Shown in pieces: positions 17,002 to 25,768 of a DNA stretch of 50,379 bases. Both the position numbers and the translations under genes were made by a program. The notes under the pieces were generated by a model. It ran no database searches, was not told the origin of the DNA, and saw nothing but the letters and a program-made list of their open reading frames with translations. How positions within the stretch are numbered: position 1 is the stretch's first letter; each line of letters opens with the position of its first letter. Source of the stretch: Moheibacter sp035515075 (GTDB lineage: Bacteria; Bacteroidota; Bacteroidia; Flavobacteriales; Weeksellaceae); contig DATJBZ010000023.1 in NCBI GenBank assembly GCA_035515075.1, positions 1 through 50,379 on the forward strand, in the 5' to 3' direction.

Positions 17002-17350
17002 TTTCTTTGTCCTCAAAATAGCGAATGATGGCTTTTCGCATTAAAATCGATTGTTCATTGGCTTTTAAATTCGGCAAATTGTCCAGAAATTCAAATTGTG
17101 GCCAGCCGTCTTTGTCCACACCGTCAAAACGATAATAACCATACGGCTCCAACAAACGACAAACCGCGATGTGCATCAAATTGAGTTTGTCGTCTTTTTT
17201 GAATTTTTTTTTGCCTCTGCCCAATTCTTGTACGCCGATTAAAAAAAGCATGCCATCTATGTCAGGTTTTTCTCCATCCAAGAAATTGTCTTTGAAAAAA
17301 TCTTCAATTTGGCTCCATTTCTCTGCTTCTGATAATTTTTGCTCGTTCAT
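16994..17350 (-). CDS. Conserved flavobacterial protein of unknown function
   Basis: 118 residues from the ATG at 17350, chosen because the -7 element TACCTTTG (17362-17355) lies 4 bases before it; a start at 17365 would span it. The core reads MLFLIGVQELGRG, then LMHIAVCRLLEPYGYY, DKDGWPQFE and EQSILMRKAIIRYF. I have seen this pattern in unannotated proteins of many Bacteroidota but know no function. It is acidic and soluble, without signal peptide or membrane segment. It is monocistronic and convergent with the Nudix gene. Confidence 0.75.
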   Translation of the reverse strand: MNEQKLSEAEKWSQIEDFFKDNFLDGEKPDIDGMLFLIGVQELGRGKKKFKKDDKLNLMHIAVCRLLEPYGYYRFDGVDKDGWPQFEFLDNLPNLKANEQSILMRKAIIRYFEDKEII

Positions 17351-17411
17351 GGCGCAAAGGTACAATAAGGAATTTTAATCAGGGTTGAAAAATAACAAGG
17401 CGTTATGGATT

Positions 17412-17735
17412 TCATTCAGGTTGCCAAAAAGCATTTTTGAAATCGATGATTTGGTCGTTTTCGACGGAGATGCCTTCACTTTCCAGCAATTGTTGCATCA
17501 TGTCATTGGGGTGAAAATGGTGTTTCCCTGTCAATAAGCCTTTTCGATTGACGACGCGATGGGCGGGGATTTCAGGAAATTGATGGGCGTGATTCATCGC
17601 ATAACCCACCATTCTTGCCGAACCTTTTCTTCCTAAAAATTCAGCAATGGCGCCGTAAGAAGTCACTTTTCCAAATGGAATACGCAAAACCACTGCGTAA
17701 ACTTGTTCATAAAATGTGGCTGTGTCTTTTTTCAT
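17412..17735 (-). CDS. Alkyltransferase-like protein (ATL), MGMT family
   Basis: 107 residues matching only the DNA-binding domain of O6-alkylguanine-DNA alkyltransferases: VLRIPFGKVTSYGAIAEFLG, GSARMVGYAMN and then IPAHRVV. The active-site PCHR of the repair enzymes is PAHR here (Ala58), so it cannot accept an alkyl group. ATL proteins bind O6-alkylguanine and flag it for nucleotide excision repair; that role is inferred from the family. It ends near 17412 and the next gene upstream ends at 17756, so it is probably read alone. Confidence 0.9.
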   Translation of the reverse strand: MKKDTATFYEQVYAVVLRIPFGKVTSYGAIAEFLGRKGSARMVGYAMNHAHQFPEIPAHRVVNRKGLLTGKHHFHPNDMMQQLLESEGISVENDQIIDFKNAFWQPE

Positions 17736-17755
17736 TGAATGAGGGTCCGTCCAAA

Positions 17756-19165
17756 TTATTTTAAATCAATGGAAACGCCAGCGTTAACGCCCACGACATA
17801 AGGATTGAATTTTTCTATGTCACTGACCGTATTGATCAAATATTTGAAATGTGGTTCAACATTGAGTTTGACATGGTCGGTGACTTTCAAATCAAATTTC
17901 AACCCAGCATTGGCACTGAAGCTCGCTTTGTTCAAATTGTTGGCCCTACCCAATTCTTCGGTTGTTCCTTCACTGTGCACGTAAATTTTATTTTTGGACA
18001 ATAGCCAAGTACTGCCGCCACCCGTTGCGCTGATGCCAATAGAGGAAGTTTTCAAAATGGACATTTCAGCTTCCAATGGAATTTCAAGGTATTGAGATTG
18101 CTGCTGCATATCGCCATTCATGGGTTGATTCAATTCGGTGTTCAAACCAGTTTGGTGGTTGGCATAACCGACCAAAGTGTTGCTTTTGTAACTGATGTTG
18201 TCCACCTTCATTTTACTGGCCATGGGATTGTTGGCGGCATTGCTTTTGACCAAAGGAACATTTCGGGTAAATTGTTCAAAGCCAATCACGGAAACGCCTG
18301 TTCTCAATTTTACTTTTGGAGCAACGGCATAAGCGCCTTTTACACCATAAGAAACGGTGATGTTGTTTTCTGTCTTGAAATTTCTCATGTCGTCAGACAA
18401 CATGGAATTGCCTACAAAAGAATTCATGGAAGTCGGTGAGACAAAACCTGAAATTGTAAAACGATTGTCAATGACATGTCTTTTTGGTTTTGCTTTTTTT
18501 TCTTTTTGGTTAGAAATTTCAAAGGCGATCAAATCTTCATTGTCATAGTGATCCAATTCGATATCCGATACATGAGAAAATTGTGCTGATTTTTTCCAGT
18601 TGTTGACCAAATTCCAATCAATGTTCGATTGTTTTGTTGAGACCAAGGGGGAAAGCTCGGTTTTTGGATTGGTCAAAGCTTCGAATTGCGCCCCATATTG
18701 TTCACTTTCATCCTTTGAATGTTGTGCTAGATTCATGGGAATGGATGGATGATCGTTGGATGGTGTGGCGTTGTATCGATTGTTTTTAGAAAAGTTAACA
18801 AGATTTTTATCGTTTTGATTGTTTTGGTCCAAAACAGCTGAGAACCCAGAATGAAAAGATGTTTCGGTTGAATTTTCAACAGCATTTTCCATTGATTGGG
18901 AAGGATTATTTTGTATTGAAATTGTATTTCTTTTCAATGAATGGTCTTCCAAAACAAGGGGCGTAGCGTTTTGTTCTAAAATAAAATAGCCACCGATGGC
19001 TGCCAGAAAAACAACGGCTATTCCTGAAACTCTAAACCAAATGGGCCACAAAGGCTTTTTGTGTTTTTCAGGTAAATTCGCTTGAATGTATGCCCATGCA
19101 TCTGCCGGAGGAGGTTGTGGCTGATTCAGCTTTTCTTTCAAATGTGGATCTATCTTGTGCTTCAT
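17756..19165 (-). CDS. Membrane-anchored anti-sigma-like protein with beta-barrel C-terminus
   Basis: 469 residues. The first ~45 residues (LKEKLNQPQPPPADAWAYIQ) resemble the cytoplasmic tails of Bacteroidota anti-sigma proteins. One membrane helix follows at ~46-66 (FRVSGIAVVFLAAIGGYFIL). Then comes a long Asn/Ser/Gln-rich periplasmic linker and, from ~235, alternating strands resembling an outer-membrane beta-barrel (FTISGFVSPTSM; KLRTGVSVIGFEQ; VGVNAGVSIDLK). The ATG overlaps the stop of the ECF sigma gene by 4 bases. The probable role is to hold the sigma factor and release it on an envelope signal; this is inferred. A barrel on a protein with a non-cleaved helix is unusual. Confidence 0.7.
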   Translation of the reverse strand: MKHKIDPHLKEKLNQPQPPPADAWAYIQANLPEKHKKPLWPIWFRVSGIAVVFLAAIGGYFILEQNATPLVLEDHSLKRNTISIQNNPSQSMENAVENSTETSFHSGFSAVLDQNNQNDKNLVNFSKNNRYNATPSNDHPSIPMNLAQHSKDESEQYGAQFEALTNPKTELSPLVSTKQSNIDWNLVNNWKKSAQFSHVSDIELDHYDNEDLIAFEISNQKEKKAKPKRHVIDNRFTISGFVSPTSMNSFVGNSMLSDDMRNFKTENNITVSYGVKGAYAVAPKVKLRTGVSVIGFEQFTRNVPLVKSNAANNPMASKMKVDNISYKSNTLVGYANHQTGLNTELNQPMNGDMQQQSQYLEIPLEAEMSILKTSSIGISATGGGSTWLLSKNKIYVHSEGTTEELGRANNLNKASFSANAGLKFDLKVTDHVKLNVEPHFKYLINTVSDIEKFNPYVVGVNAGVSIDLK

Positions 19166-19731
19166 TTGGATACAACTTTATGAGAGATGTTCTTTTTAAT
19201 GGATTCCATTAGCTTTTCTCTTGCTCTGAAGAAATTGGACTTGGATGTGCCGATCGAAATGCGCAGTAATTCAGCAATTTGCTGGTGGGTATAGCCTTCG
19301 ATGGCATAGAGATTAAATACTTGTTGGTAACGATCAGGAAGTTGACGAATAAATTCAAGCAATTCTTCGTAGCTCAAGGTTTCGGCTTCTTGTTCGTCTT
19401 CAAAAAAGAATTCATTCAAGGCATCTTCGTCTGCTGTAATTTCATCATTGACCACATACAAATAATTCTTTTTTCGGTGAATTTCAATGCAGAAATTGAC
19501 CATGATTCGGGTCATCCAACCTTCAAAAGAACCCTTGAATTGGAATTGATTGATTTTGTTGAAAATGTGGATAAAACCTTCTTGAAAGACATCTTGTGCA
19601 TCTTCATAACTGTTGGAATAGCGCAAACAAATAGAAAACAGTTTGGCTGAAAATTGTTGATAAATTTTCGCTTGGGCTGTTCTGTCATTCTTCTGACATT
19701 GCAGGATCAATATTTTGAGCGATTCGTCCAA
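19162..19731 (-). CDS. ECF-type RNA polymerase sigma factor
   Basis: 189 residues starting at a TTG codon; no in-frame ATG lies nearby. Region 2 (IYQQFSAKLFSICLRYSNS..DAQDVFQEGFIHIF) and region 4 (LPDRYQQVFNLYAIEGYTHQ..IAELLRISIGTSKSNFFRAR) are both clear, joined by an acidic linker, as in sigma-70 group IV factors. It directs RNA polymerase to a small regulon. The following gene overlaps by 4 bases and encodes a membrane protein with an anti-sigma-like N-terminus, so the pair forms a signal-response unit. The upstream TATCTTTA on the minus strand (~19757-19764) could be a -7 element. Confidence 0.9.
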   Translation of the reverse strand: MDESLKILILQCQKNDRTAQAKIYQQFSAKLFSICLRYSNSYEDAQDVFQEGFIHIFNKINQFQFKGSFEGWMTRIMVNFCIEIHRKKNYLYVVNDEITADEDALNEFFFEDEQEAETLSYEELLEFIRQLPDRYQQVFNLYAIEGYTHQQIAELLRISIGTSKSNFFRAREKLMESIKKNISHKVVSK

Positions 19732-19830
19732 TGGATTGATTTGATAGTCAATAAAGATAGTTCATTTTCTCAAACAATGAGATGGAATTTCTATCAAATG
19801 GTTGCGTTCTTTGGATAAATTGGCAAGAAT

Positions 19831-20511
19831 TTAGTTTTCGTCCAACAAGTCGGGCCGTAACTTTTGGGTCCTTTCCAAAGCATTTTGTTGTCGCCAAGCA
19901 TCGATTTTAGGAAAGTCTCCCGACAACAAAATCTCAGGAACTTTCATGCCTTTGTATTCGGCTGGACGTGTATAGACTTCTGGGGCCAACAAATTGTCCT
20001 GAAAAGAATCCGACAAAGCTGAAGTTTCGTCGTTGAGTACGCCTGGCAACAAACGGATGATGCTGTCCGCCAAGACCGCTGCAGCCAATTCGCCACCACT
20101 CAAAACATAATCACCAATGGAAATTTCTCGCGTGATGAAATGGTCGCGGACTCTCTGGTCAACGCCTTTGTAATGTCCACAAAGCATCATGATGTTGCCT
20201 TTCAATGAAAGTTCATTGGCGATGCTTTGGTTCAGCGTCGTACCATCTGGCGTCAAATAAATGATTTCATCATAGGTTCTCTGCGCTTGTAATTTGCTGA
20301 TGCATTGGTCGATGGGTTCGATCATCATTACCATGCCTGCGCCGCCGCCGTATTGGTAATCATCGATTTGTCCATATTTGTTGAGTCCGAATTCTCTCAA
20401 GTTATGAAAGTGTACTTCAACCAAACCTTTTTCCTGTGCTCGATGCAAAATGGAAGCAGCAAATGGGCTTTCCAATAATTCGGGTAAAACTGTGATGATG
20501 TCTATTCGCAT
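19831..20511 (-). CDS. trmD: tRNA (guanine-37-N1)-methyltransferase
   Basis: 226 residues of the SPOUT family. MRIDIITVLPELL, then LREFGLNKYGQIDDYQYGGG, MLCGHYKGVDQRV and the knot region EISIGDYVLSGGELAA are diagnostic of TrmD, followed by the C-terminal DNA/tRNA-binding part. It methylates G37 next to the anticodon and prevents +1 frameshifting. In many bacteria it sits with rpsP, rimM and rplS; here it stands alone. The -7 element TACTTTTG on the minus strand (20526-20519) lies 7 bases before the ATG. Confidence 0.96.
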   Translation of the reverse strand: MRIDIITVLPELLESPFAASILHRAQEKGLVEVHFHNLREFGLNKYGQIDDYQYGGGAGMVMMIEPIDQCISKLQAQRTYDEIIYLTPDGTTLNQSIANELSLKGNIMMLCGHYKGVDQRVRDHFITREISIGDYVLSGGELAAAVLADSIIRLLPGVLNDETSALSDSFQDNLLAPEVYTRPAEYKGMKVPEILLSGDFPKIDAWRQQNALERTQKLRPDLLDEN

Positions 20512-20649
20512 AATTTTTCAAAAGTATGAAATAAAGTGCCAATTGAGAGACAAAATCTAAGCCTAGTTGCAAAGTGTTGTGAACTTGTATTTTGGTAGCA
20601 ACCCAATTATAATTATTTGCTTCAAAAGGTGTTGCACCCATTTTCATCT

Positions 20650-20678
20650 TATGAATCATTGAAAAACAATAAGATTCA
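20650..20678. other. Hairpin in the trmD/SMR divergent spacer
   Basis: ATGAATC and GATTCAT, with inner ATTG/CAAT and an AAAAA apex, can form a 10-11 bp hairpin with a 2-base bulge between the divergent trmD and SMR genes. No T run follows, so it is not an obvious terminator. It could be an operator or an RNA structure. Confidence 0.4.
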
Positions 20679-20737
20679 TGGCAAAAAAACATGCAAATCT
20701 GCTTTCATTTTCTCAAATTTGCACCAAAATATTGAAA

Positions 20738-21064
20738 ATGAATTGGATTATTTTAATCATCGCTGGTTTGTTCGAAGTAGCATTTGCAGCTTGTTTGGGC
20801 AAAGCAAAAACTGCATCAGGTACTGAATCCTACGTTTGGTATGGTTTGTTTGTGGTCACTTTGTCCATCAGCATGCTGTTGTTGATCAAAGCGACCCAAA
20901 CTTTGCCCATTGGAACTGCTTATGCCGTTTGGACAGGCATTGGCGCTGTGGGAACGAGTTTGATTGGAATCTTTGTGTTCAAAGAACCCGCTACTTTTTT
21001 GCGCATTTTCTTCATCGTTACTTTGGTCGCTTCTGTCGTTGGGCTAAAAGCGGTTTCGAATTAA
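20738..21064 (+). CDS. Small multidrug resistance (SMR) transporter, Gdx/SugE-like
   Basis: 108 residues from the ATG at 20738; upstream in-frame starts would add a non-hydrophobic extension. Four membrane helices, essential Glu13 (AGLFEV) and TLPIGTAYAVWTGIGAVGTS, which is the hallmark of the SMR family and close to Gdx (SugE) guanidinium exporters. It works as an antiparallel dimer exchanging protons for a small cation. The usual Trp in helix 1 of Gdx is missing (EVAFAACL), so a broader quaternary-ammonium range is possible. CAAATTTG before it is an imperfect -7 element. Confidence 0.87.
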   Translation: MNWIILIIAGLFEVAFAACLGKAKTASGTESYVWYGLFVVTLSISMLLLIKATQTLPIGTAYAVWTGIGAVGTSLIGIFVFKEPATFLRIFFIVTLVASVVGLKAVSN

Positions 21065-21092
21065 GAGAAATGCGCTTTGTTTTTTCATTGAT

Positions 21093-21842
21093 TTAATGCA
21101 AATTCATGTTCTTTTCATTGAAGTCAATGAGGATGGTTTTGTTCGTTGTCGAAAGTAAATAAATCACTGAAGCACCTGCAGCGCCCACAACCATTGCTTG
21201 ACCAATTCCTGGCATGAGTGAACCCGCTGTAGCGCCTGAAGCAATTGCACCAATCATAGCGACTGTATTGTTGACAAAAGGCGCATTGGCTGAAAAACGG
21301 TCACCTGATTGATTCATTTTCACAAAGAAGTATTTGTTTCGGGTAAATCTCAAGGAGCTTTTATTGGATAAATGAGGATAAATGGCCGAAGGGCGCACAT
21401 ATAAAATTCCATTGTCAACAAAAGCAAAAATATTTCCTACCTTTTTGTTTTTTGAATCCATCAGATAATAAAAGCCTTTTTTTGTGTTTTTTGCAATGAT
21501 TTGATGAGCGCTATTCGTTGGATTTCCTTCCATTAAATCTTCATATTTTGTATAAACTCCACTGGCAAGTTGTAAGTTTTGAATTGCTAATAATTGGGCT
21601 TCAGTTTCTGATAGTTCTAAGCCTTCTTCAATGGATGCGATGGATTGAACGAAAAGTTCCTCCGATTGACGGGTGTTGGCATTGATGTAGAAGACTTTTT
21701 CTCCTTCATATTTTAAATTACTAAAAGGAATTTTCTCGTCATTCTTCAGAATGAGCACTCCGCTTTTGAGTGTTTCTATTTTTTCTTGACCCAATAGAAA
21801 AATGTTTAAAAGCAAAGTGATCAAGGTGATTTTTAGTTTCAT
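21093..21842 (-). CDS. Secreted protein of unknown function with glycine-zipper-like segment
   Basis: 249 residues. A Sec signal peptide (MKLKITLITLLLNIFLLG) is followed by a mostly beta-rich, charged region (~25-190) and a hydrophobic Gly/Ala segment (~195-230: IGAIASGATAGSLMPGIGQ then VVGAAGASVIYLL) that resembles a glycine zipper able to insert in a membrane. No catalytic motif is visible and I do not recognise a named family. It follows the UPF0173 hydrolase gene by 37 bases on the same strand, so it may be the last gene of the menaquinone-region operon, or separate. Confidence 0.6.
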   Translation of the reverse strand: MKLKITLITLLLNIFLLGQEKIETLKSGVLILKNDEKIPFSNLKYEGEKVFYINANTRQSEELFVQSIASIEEGLELSETEAQLLAIQNLQLASGVYTKYEDLMEGNPTNSAHQIIAKNTKKGFYYLMDSKNKKVGNIFAFVDNGILYVRPSAIYPHLSNKSSLRFTRNKYFFVKMNQSGDRFSANAPFVNNTVAMIGAIASGATAGSLMPGIGQAMVVGAAGASVIYLLSTTNKTILIDFNEKNMNLH

Positions 21843-21879
21843 GTGTTAATAATTAAAAAATGAATAATTTGAATTAAAT

Positions 21880-22560
21880 TTAAACTTCAACGAAATCGCC
21901 GATGGGCAATAACAACAATTCTTTTCCTTTTTCTTCGAAATGATTCTTCGCAGCCGAATGATCGATTTGAATTGGTGGAAAGGTATCATAATGGTAGCCC
22001 AAAACGCGGTTGCATTCCACAAAATCAGCGGCTGAACAAGCATCTTCAATGCCCATGGTAAAATGATCGCCAATGGGTAAAATCGCCAAATCAATTTTTC
22101 CTGTATGCGTTGGAATCAATTTCATTTCCAAAGTCAAAGCGGTATCTCCAGCGATGTAAATTCTTTTTTCTCCATTGGATAACACATAACCGTTGGGATT
22201 TCCACCATAAGTTCCATCGGCAAAAGAACTCGAATGAAAGGCAATGGTTGATTTCAAATGAATTGAATCCAACTCTAAGCTCCCGCCGGTATTCATGCCG
22301 ATGACTTTCAGCCCTTTTTCGGCATAGTAATACGACATTTCTGCATTGCAAATCACGGTTGCACCCGTTCTTTCCGCCAAAACTTCCACATCCAAAACAT
22401 GATCTTGGTGCGCATGGGTCAATAAGATATAGTCAGCTTTGAGTGCATTCAAATCAATGTGTTTGGCCAATTCATTGGCGCTGATAAATGGATCCACAAT
22501 CAAGTGTTTTCCGTTGATTTCAATTCCCAAACTGGCATGCCCTAAATAAGTAACTTTCAT
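21880..22560 (-). CDS. UPF0173 metal-dependent hydrolase
   Basis: 226 residues of the metallo-beta-lactamase fold. The zinc motif THAHQDH is at ~49-55, with GHASLGIE and IVDPF at the start, GDTAL in the middle and GYHYDTFPPI near the C-terminus. This is the YtkL/UPF0173 group; substrates are unknown. It lies 11 bases after menA and is part of the same minus-strand run. Association with menaquinone genes is seen in other flavobacteria, from memory, but a direct role is not established. Confidence 0.9.
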   Translation of the reverse strand: MKVTYLGHASLGIEINGKHLIVDPFISANELAKHIDLNALKADYILLTHAHQDHVLDVEVLAERTGATVICNAEMSYYYAEKGLKVIGMNTGGSLELDSIHLKSTIAFHSSSFADGTYGGNPNGYVLSNGEKRIYIAGDTALTLEMKLIPTHTGKIDLAILPIGDHFTMGIEDACSAADFVECNRVLGYHYDTFPPIQIDHSAAKNHFEEKGKELLLLPIGDFVEV

Positions 22561-22571
22561 TTTAATTTGAT

Positions 22572-23468
22572 TTATAAATTTAATCCAAAGCCTAAAAGTA
22601 AAGAAAATGCCAATGTCAACAAAGCAACTTTCTTTAATTCTTTGTCAAACAAACGCGGTTCTTGGATGGAAAAAATGGTTTTGAGCAATCCGATTGTTGG
22701 TACCAATAAAATCAAAAATAGAAAATGAAACCACTCAGTTTTCTGAATTTGAACCAAATATACCAAAATCAAAATGAAAGGCAAGAGCAATAAAATGCTT
22801 TGGAAAATTTTGGCACGTTCCAAGCCCATGCGCAAAGGTAAAGTGTGTTTTCCTGCTTTGGCATCGGTGGAAATGTCGCGCATATTGTTCAAATTCAAAA
22901 CGGCGGTGCTCAACAAACCAATGGCAGAAGCTGGCAAAAGAATCAAGAAATCTACATTTTCATGTTGGTACAAAGTATAGCTTCCTCCAACGGAAATCCA
23001 ACCAAAAAAGAGGAACACAAATACATCGCCCATGCCCGCGTAGCCGTAAGCATTTTTGCCCACCGTATATTTGATCGCTGCCCAAACGCATGCAACAGTC
23101 AAACCTAAAAACAAAAGCACCCACTGCAATTTTTCTGTGCCAAATGAAATGACAATTAAAACAATGGCAGACAAGGCCGATAAAAAACTGAACAAGATGA
23201 CGGCTTTTTTCATTTGTGCAGCAGTGATCAAACCTGCTGCTACAGCGCGTTGTTCTCCGATTCTTTCGGCATCGGTTCCTCGGATGCCATCGCCATAATC
23301 ATTGGCGTAATTCGATAAAATTTGTAAAAATAAAGTCGTTAAAAATGCGAAGCCAAAGATGAAGCCATTCCAATGTCCATCTGATAATGCCATCAACGAA
23401 CCCAAAATGATGCCGCTGATGGATAAAGGCAAAGTGCGCAAACGTGCCGCTGCAATCCAATGTTTCAT
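22572..23468 (-). CDS. menA: 1,4-dihydroxy-2-naphthoate polyprenyltransferase
   Basis: 298 residues from the ATG at 23468; the longer start would span the -7 element TAAATTTG (23482-23475). A UbiA-fold membrane enzyme with ~8-9 helices. The first Asp-rich motif is SNYANDYGDGIRGTD; the second, NLNNMRDISTDAKAGK. MenA attaches the polyprenyl tail to 1,4-dihydroxy-2-naphthoate and forms demethylmenaquinone in the inner membrane. menB lies two genes upstream. It should not be confused with the other UbiA-like gene at 5685-6488, which lacks a normal first motif. Confidence 0.93.
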   Translation of the reverse strand: MKHWIAAARLRTLPLSISGIILGSLMALSDGHWNGFIFGFAFLTTLFLQILSNYANDYGDGIRGTDAERIGEQRAVAAGLITAAQMKKAVILFSFLSALSAIVLIVISFGTEKLQWVLLFLGLTVACVWAAIKYTVGKNAYGYAGMGDVFVFLFFGWISVGGSYTLYQHENVDFLILLPASAIGLLSTAVLNLNNMRDISTDAKAGKHTLPLRMGLERAKIFQSILLLLPFILILVYLVQIQKTEWFHFLFLILLVPTIGLLKTIFSIQEPRLFDKELKKVALLTLAFSLLLGFGLNL

Positions 23469-23532
23469 AGTCGGCAAATTTAAAGAATTAAATGCCGATC
23501 GGCCTTTTCATTTGAATGAATTTCCAGTTGCT

Positions 23533-24786
23533 TTAGTCCAAAGTAACTTTTCGAATGCCTTTGATCGAAATGGCAATGATGATGACCGTTAAAATGGTCA
23601 TGCTTCCGCCAAAAATAATCGCAGGTACCAAACCCAATAAACTAGCGGCAACACCACTTTCGAAAGCGCCCAATTCGTTGGAACTGCTGACAAATAAACT
23701 GTTGACCGAGGCGACTCTTCCTTTCAAATGTTCTGGCGTTTTGTATTGTAAAATGCTTTGACGAATGATCATTGAAATCGCATCAAAAGCACCACCAATC
23801 ATCAAGATGATAAAGGACAAATAAACGCTGGTGGACAAACCGAAAATGATGATGCAGACGCCAAATAAGGCGACACTCAATAATAATTTGTGGCCTACAT
23901 GGGATTTCAACAGAGAAAAACTCGACAAAATGAAGAGCATCACCAATGAACCAATGCCATGGGCCGAACGCAGCCAGCCAAATTCAATCGATCCCGCATT
24001 CAGTACTTTTTCGGTCACCGCTGGCAACAGTGATTCTGCGCCACCAAAGAATACCGCAAACATGTCCAAACACAATACTGCCAAGATAATCGGTGTAGCC
24101 CAAATGAATTTTAGACCTTCTTTGATTCTTTGCGTAGGGCTTTCTTCAGCTTCTTCAGTGGTCAATTCTGGTGGTTTTGCCGAAATGCGCAAAGCCATGA
24201 ACAAAGACAAACACATCATGGCAAAGGCGGCAATCAAAGCGGCTTCAATCCCGAAGGCTGCCAACAACAAACCACCCAACAAAGGCCCCAAAACCATCCC
24301 AATCATAAAGGCGGATGAACTGATCGGAATGGCTTTTTGGTAATCCGAACGATCCACTACTTGTGCCAAAAGCGAAAAAACGGCAGGGCCGCTGAAAGCC
24401 CGTGTCAACCCCAAAATGAAAAACACCAAATAACAAATGCCCAAATAAATGGACGTGCCTACCTTTTCTTGAATGCTGGGGAAATTGACCAACATCAATA
24501 AAAAGGAAGCAAACATATAACTGAAAATCGCCAAGACGGTGACTCTCTTTTTGTCCAATTTATCGACCAATTGCCCCGCGTAAAAAGCGGTGAATAAAAT
24601 CGGTGAAAATTCAAACAAGCCAATCAATCCCAAATAAATTTCCTGTTGCGTGATGCGGAAAATCTCAAAAGCAACCGAAGTGCTTTGAATGAACAAGGCG
24701 CAAATCAATGAAAATCGCAGAAAAATAAAGGAAACAAATTCTTTGTTTTTCCACAAGGATGATGGGCGGGGGTTGAATAATTCCAT
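23533..24786 (-). CDS. MFS transporter (EntS-like family)
   Basis: 417 residues from the ATG at 24786. Twelve hydrophobic segments are visible, with the loop 2-3 motif GQLVDKLDKKRV and the N-half helix motif GPLLGGLL. The layout matches the MFS_3/EntS group that exports siderophores or drugs. The substrate is unknown. It lies 28 bases after menB and 64 bases before menA on the same strand, so it is inserted into the menaquinone block and probably co-transcribed with menB. Confidence 0.87.
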   Translation of the reverse strand: MELFNPRPSSLWKNKEFVSFIFLRFSLICALFIQSTSVAFEIFRITQQEIYLGLIGLFEFSPILFTAFYAGQLVDKLDKKRVTVLAIFSYMFASFLLMLVNFPSIQEKVGTSIYLGICYLVFFILGLTRAFSGPAVFSLLAQVVDRSDYQKAIPISSSAFMIGMVLGPLLGGLLLAAFGIEAALIAAFAMMCLSLFMALRISAKPPELTTEEAEESPTQRIKEGLKFIWATPIILAVLCLDMFAVFFGGAESLLPAVTEKVLNAGSIEFGWLRSAHGIGSLVMLFILSSFSLLKSHVGHKLLLSVALFGVCIIIFGLSTSVYLSFIILMIGGAFDAISMIIRQSILQYKTPEHLKGRVASVNSLFVSSSNELGAFESGVAASLLGLVPAIIFGGSMTILTVIIIAISIKGIRKVTLD

Positions 24787-24814
24787 CAAAAATTAAAGAT
24801 CAAAAACAATTGAT

Positions 24815-25648
24815 TTATCTGAAACGGTCAAAATCTCTTTTTCTTTTTTCCAAAAAGGCATTTCTTCCTTCTTCGGCTTCGTCGGTTCCATACGCCAAAC
24901 GCGTGGCTTCTCCTGCAAAAACTTGCTGTCCAACCAATCCATCATCGATCAAATTGAAAGAGAATTTCAACATTTTGATCGCGGTAGGTGATTTGGTCAA
25001 AATTTCTTGTCCCCAATCAAAAGCCACTTGCTCCAATTCGTCATGAGGAACGACTTTGTTGACCATGCCCATTTCAAAGGCTTCTTGTGCCGAATAATTC
25101 GCACCCAAAAAGAAAATTTCTCGCGCTCTTTTCTGACCGACTTGTCTTGCCAAATACGCCGATCCAAATCCACCGTCAAAACTCGCTACATCGGCATCGG
25201 TTTGTTTGAAAATCGCATGTTCTTTTGATGCCAAAGTCATGTCACAAACCACATGCAACGAATGTCCACCACCGACTGCCCAACCATTCACGACTGCAAT
25301 GACAACTTTGGTTGAAAAACGAATCAAACGTTGGACTTCCAAAATATTCAAACGACCTACACGGTCTTCACCTTCGTATCCTTTTTTTCCACGTACATTT
25401 TGATCACCACCTGAGCAAAAAGCCCAACCGCCGTCTTTGGCAGAAGGTCCTTCTCCAGTCAATAAAATCACGCCAATTGAACGGTCTTCTTCTGCCAAGG
25501 TAAAAGCATCCAATAATTCAAAAACGGTTTTTGGACGAAAGGCATTCCGGATTTCAGGACGATTGAAAGCGATTCTGGCGACGCCGTCGCATTGTTTGAA
25601 AGTGATGTCTTCGTATTCTTTGATGGTTTCCCAAGCTATATTTTGCAT
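24815..25648 (-). CDS. menB: 1,4-dihydroxy-2-naphthoyl-CoA synthase
   Basis: 277 residues from the ATG at 25648; the 9-residue extension from 25675 contains a promoter-like TATTTTTA. A crotonase-fold protein with RIAFNRPEIRNAFRP, the oxyanion-hole region FCSGGDQ, VVNGWAVGGGHSLH, QTDADVASFDGGFGS and the C-terminal EAEEGRNAFLEKRKRDF, all characteristic of MenB. It closes the second ring of the naphthoquinone by Dieckmann cyclisation of succinylbenzoyl-CoA. First gene of the menB-MFS-menA-UPF0173 run. Confidence 0.96.
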   Translation of the reverse strand: MQNIAWETIKEYEDITFKQCDGVARIAFNRPEIRNAFRPKTVFELLDAFTLAEEDRSIGVILLTGEGPSAKDGGWAFCSGGDQNVRGKKGYEGEDRVGRLNILEVQRLIRFSTKVVIAVVNGWAVGGGHSLHVVCDMTLASKEHAIFKQTDADVASFDGGFGSAYLARQVGQKRAREIFFLGANYSAQEAFEMGMVNKVVPHDELEQVAFDWGQEILTKSPTAIKMLKFSFNLIDDGLVGQQVFAGEATRLAYGTDEAEEGRNAFLEKRKRDFDRFR

Positions 25649-25768
25649 TTTTTTATTTTTTGTAAAAATAAGCATAAACGGTTGACAAAAGAAAATCTCC
25701 TTTGATCAATGGCAATACAATGAATTAAATATACAAGCAATGAAAATTGTTCTGTTATTTATGAACGA

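Noticed and set aside
20617..20737. Possible guanidine riboswitch upstream of the SMR gene
   Set aside because: A hairpin is present, but its apex is AAAAA, without the ACGR loops of the guanidine-II type or other expected features.
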